Assembly: GCA_035318985.1 (NCBI GenBank)
Contig: DATHDP010000015.1
Location: 1 to 64,000 of the forward strand
Origin: VBAS01 sp035318985
GTDB lineage: Bacteria > Bacteroidota > Bacteroidia > Chitinophagales > Chitinophagaceae
Length of the DNA: 64,000 nucleotides
Direction: 5' to 3'
Positions within the stretch are counted from its first letter, which is position 1. The number at the start of each line of letters is the position of its first letter. Shown one piece after another: positions 54,197-61,414 of this stretch. Below the pieces are notes generated by a model. The model was not told the origin of the DNA. It did no database searches and saw nothing but the letters and a program-made list of their open reading frames with translations. Both the position numbers and the translations under genes were made by a program.

Positions 54197-54765
54197 GCAT
54201 GACAAAGTCATATTTTGATTCAAGCTTTGAGGAGATGGAACAGCTTCCCAGGAAATTTTCTGTAAACTTTGATTCGGTTAAAGTCGGTTCCAAAACAAAA
54301 ACAAGAGTTTCGATTAATGGGATTCAAATGGGAGATTTTATAGATAATAACTCTAAGGAAGATGATGGATACCGGTTTCATGATGTATTCCATTATACAT
54401 TCGCCGCAATGTTGGGATGGTCTCCTTGCATGAGAGCAATGATGCGTCGAAAAAGGAAAAGCGATCCAACAATTGATGAATTTGAAGATGGAGCAAGAGC
54501 AGCAATTACTGAGGAGTCGATTTCACTAATCATTTTCAATAAGGCGAAGCATAAGAAGTTTTTTGAAGGTGATGCAAAGATCAATTCATCGTTACTCACT
54601 CAAATAAAAGAAATGACTTCTCCTTTTGAAGTTGCAGCGAAGTCTAAAAAAGAATGGCAGAGTGCAATTTTGAAAGGCTACTCATTGTTTCGTGACTTAG
54701 TAAAAAACAACGGGGGCAAAATACACTTTGATATGTTGAATAAGTCAGCAATCTTCGAAAATTAA
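54193..54765 (+). CDS. MazG-like NTP pyrophosphohydrolase-family protein
   Basis: A 190-residue helical protein. GYRFHDVFHYTFAAMLGWSPCMRAMMRRKRKSD (residues 59-91, in part) and DEFEDGARAAITEESI (95-110) match the all-alpha NTP-pyrophosphohydrolase (MazG_C-like) pattern with the acidic residues that bind Mg. These enzymes hydrolyse (d)NTPs to NMP and pyrophosphate. The start overlaps the DCD-fold gene (ATGA), indicating translational coupling and a joint role in nucleotide handling. Confidence 0.75.
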   Translation: MSMTKSYFDSSFEEMEQLPRKFSVNFDSVKVGSKTKTRVSINGIQMGDFIDNNSKEDDGYRFHDVFHYTFAAMLGWSPCMRAMMRRKRKSDPTIDEFEDGARAAITEESISLIIFNKAKHKKFFEGDAKINSSLLTQIKEMTSPFEVAAKSKKEWQSAILKGYSLFRDLVKNNGGKIHFDMLNKSAIFEN

Positions 54766-54788
54766 GTAAGATCGTTTTGCAATAATCT

Positions 54789-55523
54789 ATGAAAGAAAAT
54801 TATAAGACATATGATTTTTTTACAGGCAAGATTTCTCCATTTATACTTTTTGAAATGGAATTTCATAGTCTTTTTGATATAGTTGAAAGTCATAAGAATG
54901 AAAGATTTTTTTCAGAGATCAATCCTGCATCTCAAGTAGCTAGCATCGGATTGTTAGCATATTTTGAGGCTTTTTGTAAGCACCAGTTTGCTGCAATTGT
55001 AAACCTATTTCCATCTTTGATTCACGGTTTTGCATCCAAAAGGGGTGAACCTAAGGTTGAATTTTCAGCTATCATTTCATTTGCAGGTGAATTTGAAAAA
55101 AACATAGGATTTGTTTTGGCCGAAAACTATGATTTCGGAACCGCAAAATCAATAAATGGAATATTTCGGGATTTACTTTTGGTAACACCTTTTTCTAGAG
55201 AAGAAGAAAAATCATTCAATGGCATCGTCTATAAAAGAAATTTATTAGTGCATCATGCAGGATACTATACTTTAAAATATTTAAAGGAGAATACGATTTC
55301 AGAAGAAATAAAAAAGCGAGTCTTTAAAGAAGCTGTCAAGATTGATACCAACGAATACCAAGAAATCTCCGATTTTTTGTTCGAAATGGCAATGAAAATT
55401 ACTCGTGAAACAGTAAAAGCTGTTAAGAACCATTCTGAATTTAAATCACTACCGCCGGATCATGAAAAGGTTAATGCAGTTGAAGAATTATTACAAGGAA
55501 TTTATGATACAATGGGGGATTAA
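54789..55523 (+). CDS. HEPN-domain-like protein, putative RNase effector
   Basis: A 244-residue alpha-helical protein without a signal peptide. Residues Arg150-His155 in KRNLLVHHAG fit the R-x4-H motif of HEPN ribonucleases, with Asn after the Arg as often seen. HEPN proteins cleave RNA and act as abortive-infection effectors or toxins. It is 23 bases downstream of the MazG-like gene and is the likely effector of this operon. Not seen in a known named family. Confidence 0.65.
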   Translation: MKENYKTYDFFTGKISPFILFEMEFHSLFDIVESHKNERFFSEINPASQVASIGLLAYFEAFCKHQFAAIVNLFPSLIHGFASKRGEPKVEFSAIISFAGEFEKNIGFVLAENYDFGTAKSINGIFRDLLLVTPFSREEEKSFNGIVYKRNLLVHHAGYYTLKYLKENTISEEIKKRVFKEAVKIDTNEYQEISDFLFEMAMKITRETVKAVKNHSEFKSLPPDHEKVNAVEELLQGIYDTMGD

Positions 55524-55675
55524 TCAAAGATACAATCGAAAAATTAACCATGACCCGATAACTTCAATTGTAATATTTTATCAATATATTATAAATACTG
55601 ATAGAGGCTTTTCAGAGATAACATCTTTCGAAGAACATTTAAAAAGTTTATTCATTCACTAAGGAAACTTAATTC

Positions 55676-55903
55676 TCAGAGTGATTCAACTCTTTTATGA
55701 AAGTCCGATAAAGTAATCTTGAAATATTTACATAAGGCTGATAACGTACTTACTGATAGATTTGCTTTAGCGGTTTCAATTCTACCGATATGAATGTTAG
55801 TTTCATTATATACTTCTTCTTGAGATAATTCTATGTTGTTTCGCAATTCTTTAATTACAATCGCGATTTTCTGCAATAACTTTTTATCTCTTATCTGGGG
55901 CAT
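55676..55903 (-). CDS. small XRE family DNA-binding protein
   Basis: A 75-residue single-domain XRE regulator: LLQKIAIVIKELRNNIELSQEEVYNETNIHIGRIETAKANLS. It sits between the HEPN operon (convergent) and an ECF sigma factor (divergent), so it may regulate either. Confidence 0.85.
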   Translation of the reverse strand: MPQIRDKKLLQKIAIVIKELRNNIELSQEEVYNETNIHIGRIETAKANLSVSTLSALCKYFKITLSDFHKRVESL

Positions 55904-55986
55904 TCGACCTCAAATTCAAAATAAAGCGGCTATCTGTTAATGACGTATTCGTCATTATTTGTTAACTTGGATTTTCAATTGCATGC

Positions 55987-56571
55987 ATGAGGCCAGTTGA
56001 TCTTAGTCAGAATTCTATAATGACTTTTTTTCGTAATGGAGAAGAAGAGGGATTTAATTATTTCTTCAATGCCTATTACAAAGCAGTTTATTTTTTTGCC
56101 TGCAAGTATGTAAAGGATAGTGCGGCGGCTGAAGATATAGTGGAGAATAGTTTTATTAAACTATGGGAAAAAAGAGAGCAAATGGAAAGTGAGGCGGGAT
56201 TGCGAGGCTATTTGTATAAGACGGTTTATCATGGGTGTTTGCGGTGGAACAGTCGGAGCTCCATGGTCCACAGTCGACAGAAGGAAATCGTGTATTTATC
56301 AGAGACTGTTGAGAAGGATTGTTTGGAAAATATTATCAAGGCTGAGACATTGCGGAGAGTGAAGGAGGCGATGGAGGAATTGCCTTCGGAATGTCGTAAA
56401 GTATTTATGAAATTATTTGTTGAGGGTAAGAGTGTGGTGGAAGCAGCGGCTGAATTGAATGTTGCTGTTAGTACGGTGAAGAATCAGAAAGCGAGAGGGA
56501 TAAAGTTGCTGCGGATGAGGCTCACGAGTTTTTTGTTTGTAGTTTTTAGTTTGTGGTTTGTGGTTTTTTGA
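55987..56571 (+). CDS. ECF RNA polymerase sigma factor
   Basis: A 194-residue sigma-70-family factor with region 2 (FNYFFNAYYKAVYFFACKYVKDSAAAEDIVENSFIKLW) and region 4 (MEELPSECRKVFMKLFVEGKSVVEAAAELNVAVSTVKNQKARG), both quoted in part. Residues 179-194 are an odd hydrophobic tail (TSFLFVVFSLWFVVF) encoded by a TG-rich simple repeat, unlike normal C-termini. No FecR-like anti-sigma gene follows, and its last ~215 bp are duplicated at 60390-60611. Confidence 0.88.
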   Translation: MRPVDLSQNSIMTFFRNGEEEGFNYFFNAYYKAVYFFACKYVKDSAAAEDIVENSFIKLWEKREQMESEAGLRGYLYKTVYHGCLRWNSRSSMVHSRQKEIVYLSETVEKDCLENIIKAETLRRVKEAMEELPSECRKVFMKLFVEGKSVVEAAAELNVAVSTVKNQKARGIKLLRMRLTSFLFVVFSLWFVVF

Positions 56572-56640
56572 CCCACCCCTTTTGAATATTCCTTTATACA
56601 AAGACTCTGCGGCCCCTCCGTGGAGGGGATGAATAGCGAT
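56370..56640. repeat. direct repeat of ECF sigma 3' end, left copy
   Basis: The 3' end of the ECF gene and its downstream sequence (ending near GGAGGGGATG at about 56630) recur at 60396-60660 with roughly 90% identity by eye. The repeats flank the SdpABC-like module. Confidence 0.85.
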
Positions 56641-56728
56641 ACAGATTGAAATATTTTACTTTTTATTCCCGAAATAATCGAGAGAGAAGTGCTGCCACCT
56701 GATTAATTTATTAAAAGGGTACACATGA

Positions 56729-57520
56729 TCACAATTTACCTGCCAGTTCATATACTATAGGATATGTGGCAAGGAATGCAAAAACAAAAGTTGTCAAGCC
56801 CATTGTGATAGCAATTCCTATATGAAAGAAGATACCAAGAATAATAAAAATAATTGCTCCTTCCGTTCCAAATAATAAAAGGAATGGCGAGAGAAGTTCA
56901 AAAAGAATAGTCAGCCAGCAAAACAACAGGGAAAAGAATCTTTTATTAAAAATCTTAGCCACTCCGGCAGGACAATAGGAGGCCATTCTTGTTATCAAAT
57001 GAACAGCGGAGCCATTGCGCCACACCGGAGAAATCAATTTTGAAATTCCCGAGGTAAAATAAGACAGAATCAATTGTGCTGCAATGAAAGCCAGCGCTAC
57101 AGTTTTCACCTCTTCATTAAGGGGAAGACAGTAGACGAATAATCCGGCCCAAAGGATATTTTGCATTTGGTCAGCACCGTCCCGACCAACCAGTGTACGT
57201 ACATTCGATAAACAATGTACCACCAAAACAATTAGTGCGGGGACCGAAGCGAGAATTGGGTTTAAGAGAAAAACAACAGGAAACATAATGGCCGATAACC
57301 CATGAACTATGATCAGCGTATTGAATGTTTTTTCAGCAAAAACAAAATCAAATACTAATGAAAGGACCGGACGATTGATCAGTATATAATAACGTGATCT
57401 TACTACACGCCAATTATAAAATTTACTGAATATCTCATTCCTTTCCAGATAGAATTCAAAGGTGTTATAAACAATTCCAACGGAAGCAATTATTGAAGCA
57501 AGAAGAATAGCACTATTCAT
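56729..57520 (-). CDS. HTTM-family membrane protein (SdpB-like)
   Basis: A 263-residue membrane protein with about seven to eight hydrophobic segments. GRDGADQMQNILWAGLF, SYFTSGISKLISPVWRNG and FHIGIAITMGLTTFVFAF follow the HTTM (vitamin-K-carboxylase-like transmembrane) family, to which SdpB of the sporulation-delaying-protein system belongs. SdpB helps mature and export the SdpC toxin in known systems. Last gene of the minus module. Confidence 0.7.
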   Translation of the reverse strand: MNSAILLASIIASVGIVYNTFEFYLERNEIFSKFYNWRVVRSRYYILINRPVLSLVFDFVFAEKTFNTLIIVHGLSAIMFPVVFLLNPILASVPALIVLVVHCLSNVRTLVGRDGADQMQNILWAGLFVYCLPLNEEVKTVALAFIAAQLILSYFTSGISKLISPVWRNGSAVHLITRMASYCPAGVAKIFNKRFFSLLFCWLTILFELLSPFLLLFGTEGAIIFIILGIFFHIGIAITMGLTTFVFAFLATYPIVYELAGKL

Positions 57521-57541
57521 AGCTGTTATTTAAGAATTAAA

Positions 57542-58756
57542 TTAACCTAACCCTACGGTAAGTAACCTTTCTCTCAACCGAAGAAGTTCTTTTACTGATT
57601 GTGTTGCATCCATGGATTGAAAATCAATCCGACTTAGAAGGCTTTGATATATTTCTTCATCAATAGGGCGAACAGCAAAACCACCGTCTAATTCATCCCT
57701 CATCCAATATCTGCCACTTTGTACCTGTTGCGTGGCCGCCTGGTGCTGATTTTTATTATCATTTTGCTGTTGCTTCGTCTGGGCTTGTTGTTGTTCCTGG
57801 TGTTGATTCTGGTCTTGTTGAGTTTGCGCCTGCTGGTGCTGTTCCTGTTGTTGCTGCTGATGTTGCTTACCTGCTTGTTGATCCTGCTGCTGCTGCTGGT
57901 GATTCTGTCCGTCCTGATGATATTGTTGTTGCTGTTGTTGTTGCTGTTTTGTATCATTCTGTTGTACCTGGTGTTGATCAACCGTATTCTCCTGAACATG
58001 TTTATCATAAAACGGTATTATAAATCTTTGAATGGCACTCAATGACAACTGCTGCCTTAAGACTCCCTGATGTTGTTCTATTTGAGGCTCTTCTTTTTGT
58101 TGTGGGTATACCATTCCGTCTTGTTGCCATTTGTAATCTATACCTGCAGCCGACCATGCAACTGAAGGACCTGTTACATGAATCTCACTCAGGTCCTGTG
58201 GTGCCGCTTTTAAAACAGCCCGTTCAATTTTTGAAAGCCTGGGGGGAACGAGAATAGTAAGCACCCGTAGAGACATCCTTGATTTTTTTTGGCGATGTTC
58301 AAGCACTCTAAATGCCTGAAGGTTTAACTTACCTCCGCTCCAAACCGATGTACTTAATGCCATTTCTGTATCCTGAGCAATTAGTAAGTGTTTTGCAAGC
58401 CATGAATTTCCATAAAGGACATCAACAATAATTGGTATATCATCAAGTCCTTCAATTGTCGGAAATTTAAATGTATTTTTCCTGGCTCTTTCTATAATGG
58501 CTTCACAATGCATTTGTATACGATCTTCGTTCTTACTTTTAATTGCAGCCTCAAGTCCATTGACATATTCAGATTTTTCAGTGCTTACTATAGTAACGAT
58601 TGTTCCTCCATTAAAAAAACCATTTAATTTGCCAAACCCACCCTCAGGCAAATTAAAGACAGTTGGCTTAAGGCTTTTTGATGAACGTTTTGAGATTTCT
58701 GAATCGATTACAGCTTCGTTTGTCAGTTTATCTGCTAGGCTTAAATAGGTATTCAT
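57542..58756 (-). CDS. Q-rich protein, candidate SdpC-like toxin precursor
   Basis: A 404-residue protein without a recognisable signal peptide. Residues 30-105 (GGFGKLNGFFNGGTIVTIV, YVNGLEAAIKSKNEDRIQMHCEAIIERARKN) loosely resemble the conserved N-terminal half of SdpC family toxins. Residues 258-346 are a Gln/His-rich low-complexity run (about 57718-57985) encoded by CAG/CAA/CAT-type codons. The C-terminus is ordinary (GRYWMRDELDGGFAVRP). Placed between SdpA-like and SdpB-like genes, it is the natural candidate for the processed peptide, but this is inference. Confidence 0.6.
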   Translation of the reverse strand: MNTYLSLADKLTNEAVIDSEISKRSSKSLKPTVFNLPEGGFGKLNGFFNGGTIVTIVSTEKSEYVNGLEAAIKSKNEDRIQMHCEAIIERARKNTFKFPTIEGLDDIPIIVDVLYGNSWLAKHLLIAQDTEMALSTSVWSGGKLNLQAFRVLEHRQKKSRMSLRVLTILVPPRLSKIERAVLKAAPQDLSEIHVTGPSVAWSAAGIDYKWQQDGMVYPQQKEEPQIEQHQGVLRQQLSLSAIQRFIIPFYDKHVQENTVDQHQVQQNDTKQQQQQQQQYHQDGQNHQQQQQDQQAGKQHQQQQQEQHQQAQTQQDQNQHQEQQQAQTKQQQNDNKNQHQAATQQVQSGRYWMRDELDGGFAVRPIDEEIYQSLLSRIDFQSMDATQSVKELLRLRERLLTVGLG

Positions 58757-58774
58757 GATTTAATATTTGAATGA

Positions 58775-59317
58775 TTAATTAATATTTTCAATTTTATGAA
58801 AGGCGGAAAGAAAAATAACATCAGGACTATCCTCGGTTCCGTGACCGTCAGTTCTAGCAATGGCAAATTGTCTCATTTCAGCTGAGAAATCCGCCGGTTT
58901 GCTACATACATAATTAAGAAGCAGCAAATATGGAAAGCCCAACACGTGCCGCTTAGTGACAGGTTGCTTGAGTTCTACAATTTTATCAATCGTGAAATTG
59001 GGGGCAAGGTCAACAATACCTTTTTGTATTCTTCTTAATGGAGACCATTGTACAAACCACGTATTCCGAAATGAAGATCTGATCTCCCGCCAATTTGAAA
59101 TTGTTCCATCGCTATCTCTATCCCGATATAATAAATATAGATCCGTTCTACCTGGATTTGGAGCGAAGAATGTCCATAGCGGAACCAAGCTGAATATATC
59201 GCGATTAGTTACAGCTGAGAAGATTCGTCTCCATTTTCGATGTTGATTAAATATCGAAATAAGAAGCCACGCCGTCAAAAATGCAATTACCAGCCAACTA
59301 AAAATATTATTTAACAT
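58775..59317 (-). CDS. SdpA-like small membrane-associated protein
   Basis: A 180-residue protein with one N-terminal membrane segment (IFSWLVIAFLTAWLLISIF) and a soluble part containing SLVPLWTFFAPNPGRTDLYLLYRDRD and RNTWFVQWSPLRRIQKG. The FFAPNP-x-DLYLLYRD pattern recalls SdpA of the sporulation-delaying system, which pairs with SdpB. It overlaps the hydroxylase gene by 1 base (TAATG). Confidence 0.65.
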   Translation of the reverse strand: MLNNIFSWLVIAFLTAWLLISIFNQHRKWRRIFSAVTNRDIFSLVPLWTFFAPNPGRTDLYLLYRDRDSDGTISNWREIRSSFRNTWFVQWSPLRRIQKGIVDLAPNFTIDKIVELKQPVTKRHVLGFPYLLLLNYVCSKPADFSAEMRQFAIARTDGHGTEDSPDVIFLSAFHKIENIN

Positions 59318-60219
59318 TATCGGTGAAGTTTTAATTTTTCGTATGCCTGTAGACCGGGGGGCGGCGGGCTAAATAAACGATATTGATAGGGTCGCTTTAG
59401 CAAGCCATGCCAAAAAAAATCGTACACTGCACGTCCTAATACTTTTATTCCACCAGCAGATATCAGCCTCATGTATTGAAGTTCTGAAAGCGAGTCTCCA
59501 TGCCAAAAATTTACTGAAATAGAAATGTCTTCAGAACAGATATGATGCCACCACCCTCGTGGCATATATAAGCCATCTCCAGGATTTAGTTCACAACTCC
59601 ACACTTCAATTCGTTTGCAATTTGGATGAGCTTTGAAGTCAGGATCATCCAGATCGACCTGACTTTTTGATGGATTGTCCGTGAAAGGATAAAGAAATCT
59701 TGAATATGCCGGACTGACAAGTAAAGCCCGTTTCTTACCATATACCTGGGCGAACAAGTTATCGGCATTATCAAAATGTAACCCGGAACGAGTTTTACTT
59801 CCGACCCAAAGGTTAATTGCGAAAATCCTATCCAGCGCCAAACTTTTTAAATCAAAGTCTTCTAATAACTCCGGGTATTGATTCAGCGGCGACTGATTAA
59901 GATAGCATATCCTTTCACTATTAAGCAGCGCAATAAAATCCGACATCGGCATCGATCGTACATAGTCGTTGGCTTTTTCCTTATAAGGTACCCCGTGTTT
60001 GGGCAGATCAACAACTGCGGAAATTTGTTTGTCCCTCCATTGTGTTGCCAATCTTTGAGGAGACCAACTTTTAGATTGTTTGAAAAAAAGAGCAGGAATA
60101 TAAAGAGGAAGTAGTGATGACCGTGCCTCTTCGGAAACCTCTTTCCATTTTTCAACGGTGACAGATGGGATTGATTTCATCCGCCAATGCGATAACACTG
60201 CTGATTTTTCCTTTTGCAT
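59317..60219 (-). CDS. cupin_8/JmjC-type Fe(II)/2-oxoglutarate hydroxylase
   Basis: A 300-residue protein with a JmjC-like cupin. LHFDNADNLFAQVYGKKRALLVSP supplies His148 and Asp150, and LNPGDGLYMPRGWWHHI supplies the distal His (225 or 226) as the iron ligands. Such enzymes hydroxylate peptide side chains (for example Asn or Arg). As first gene of the Sdp-like module it may modify the precursor peptide. Confidence 0.85.
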   Translation of the reverse strand: MQKEKSAVLSHWRMKSIPSVTVEKWKEVSEEARSSLLPLYIPALFFKQSKSWSPQRLATQWRDKQISAVVDLPKHGVPYKEKANDYVRSMPMSDFIALLNSERICYLNQSPLNQYPELLEDFDLKSLALDRIFAINLWVGSKTRSGLHFDNADNLFAQVYGKKRALLVSPAYSRFLYPFTDNPSKSQVDLDDPDFKAHPNCKRIEVWSCELNPGDGLYMPRGWWHHICSEDISISVNFWHGDSLSELQYMRLISAGGIKVLGRAVYDFFWHGLLKRPYQYRLFSPPPPGLQAYEKLKLHR

Positions 60220-60385
60220 AAGATATAATTAAATCTTGCAAAACAAATAGTTCATATGCACGGAAGTGTGTTTTCAGAATGGAGGAGAAAAATGCTTACT
60301 AAAACCAGGAGAGATAACCAGAGGTATTTCAAGAATAGATTCTATACTAAACTTAAGAATAAAATTGATAAGGGCAAAAAATATT

Positions 60386-60611
60386 TTATGAAGTAATGGA
60401 AGAGTTGCCTTCGGAATGTCGTATGGTATTTATGAAATTATTTGTGGAGGGGAAGAGTGTGGTGGAAGCGGCGGCTGAATTGAATGTTGTTGTTAGTACG
60501 GTGAAGAACCAGAAGGCGAGAGGGATAAAGTTGCTTAGGATGAGGCTTACAAGTTTTTTTGTTTGTAGTTTTTTGTTTGTGGTTTGTGGTTTTTTGACCC
60601 ACCCCTTTTGA
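60386..60611 (+). pseudogene. truncated ECF sigma factor fragment
   Basis: A frame from the ATG at 60396 encodes 71 residues with region 4 (EELPSECRMVFMKLFVEGKSV, split from VSTVKNQKARGIKLLRMRL) of an ECF sigma factor, nearly the same as the end of the gene at 55987-56571. Region 2 is missing and the tail is the same hydrophobic stretch. It is a duplicated, broken copy and unlikely to make a working sigma factor. Confidence 0.85.
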
Positions 60612-60660
60612 ATATTCGTTTATTCTAAAACTCTGCTGCCCCTCCAGGGAGGGGATGGAG
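60396..60660. repeat. direct repeat of ECF sigma 3' end, right copy
   Basis: Second copy of 56370-56640. It includes the TG-rich tail, GACCCACCCCTTTTGAATATT and CCCCTCC/GGAGGGG hairpin arms in both copies. Confidence 0.85.
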
Positions 60661-60716
60661 TCTTCAATCATCAATCATTTATTCAAAGACTCTCTGTTCT
60701 CCAGGGATAGATGATA

Positions 60717-60743
60717 TTAACAACGATAGTTCATATCGTTAAT
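60717..60743. promoter_or_regulatory. inverted repeat upstream of the envelope operon
   Basis: TTAACAACGAT and ATATCGTTAA pair with a short loop, an operator- or hairpin-like element. It lies 250 bp before the operon start; I see nothing else certain in 60661-60890. Confidence 0.35.
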
Positions 60744-60897
60744 AAAAATTTATAACCGGGATTTTTTACTATTTGCAATTTGCTTGTCCAGGCAAGGTTG
60801 TTATTTATTTCATTGAGTGGTGCATAAAGCCATTCTAATTTATCATCACCGCCATTTTAGTAATTCAGTGTTTATCCGGAAAATTATTCGGACAAAA

Positions 60898-60945
60898 TAC
60901 CTCCAAGGGGGTATATAAAATTTTTTAGGGGTAGCATACATTTAA
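60898..60945 (+). promoter_or_regulatory. promoter with shared inverted-repeat motif (site 4)
   Basis: TACCTCCAAGGGGGTA (60898-60913), a 7-bp inverted repeat with one G-T, is followed by 22 bp after its GGGTAT edge and TACATTTAA (60937-60945). The start point would be near 60952, 40 bases before the ATG at 60992. Confidence 0.65.
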
Positions 60946-60991
60946 CATCAATTGTGAGGGGATATTATTAACAACCACCAATAAAAATTTT

Positions 60992-61414
60992 ATGGCTTCA
61001 CGAGTTTATTTCGTAAAAAAAGGACAAGGGGTAATTACCCTCGAAGTAAAACCAACAACTATCGGCATCGCATCTTCTGTTGCTAAATTAAAAAAGAGCG
61101 GTGGTTCGGTTACTGATGTTGGAGATTCAGGAAATGATGCGACCGGAAAGATCCAGAGTGTACCAGTCGGGAAATCTGCGGACCTGTTGCAGTCTGTTCT
61201 TGTCATCACAACAATCATCGATCTAACTGCGGTACCTAAAAATCAATGGAACCAAGTGTTTGAGCAATTAAGAGTCAACTATCATCTTGAAGGAGGCATA
61301 GACGGCCCTCAGGATTTTAATGTAGATAACGATGATAAGAGTCAAATCCTAGATGGTAAAATGATCATAGCTGTTAAAGCCATAAAATTTGAATTACATG
61401 CAATCCCCCAATAA
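60992..61414 (+). CDS. small protein of unknown function, first gene of an envelope operon
   Basis: A 140-residue protein without signal peptide or membrane segment (VYFVKKGQGVITLEVKP). Beta-rich with a Gly/Asp-rich middle. No family recognised. It is transcribed from a shared-motif promoter and overlaps the next gene by 17 bases, so it is probably translated together with it. Confidence 0.7.
   Translation: MASRVYFVKKGQGVITLEVKPTTIGIASSVAKLKKSGGSVTDVGDSGNDATGKIQSVPVGKSADLLQSVLVITTIIDLTAVPKNQWNQVFEQLRVNYHLEGGIDGPQDFNVDNDDKSQILDGKMIIAVKAIKFELHAIPQ

Noticed and set aside
55462..55662. Plus-strand 66-residue frame after the HEPN gene
   Set aside because: It mostly overlaps the end of the HEPN gene in another frame and has no features of its own.
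57718..57985. Short periodic repeats that could suggest a CRISPR array or tandem minisatellite
   Set aside because: No constant repeat plus unique spacers; it is degenerate CAG/CAA-type coding low complexity inside an open gene.
57719..58045. Plus-strand leucine-rich 108-residue frame
   Set aside because: It is the antisense shadow of the Gln/His-rich coding repeat of the 404-residue gene; leucine runs arise from reading CAG/CAA codons backward.
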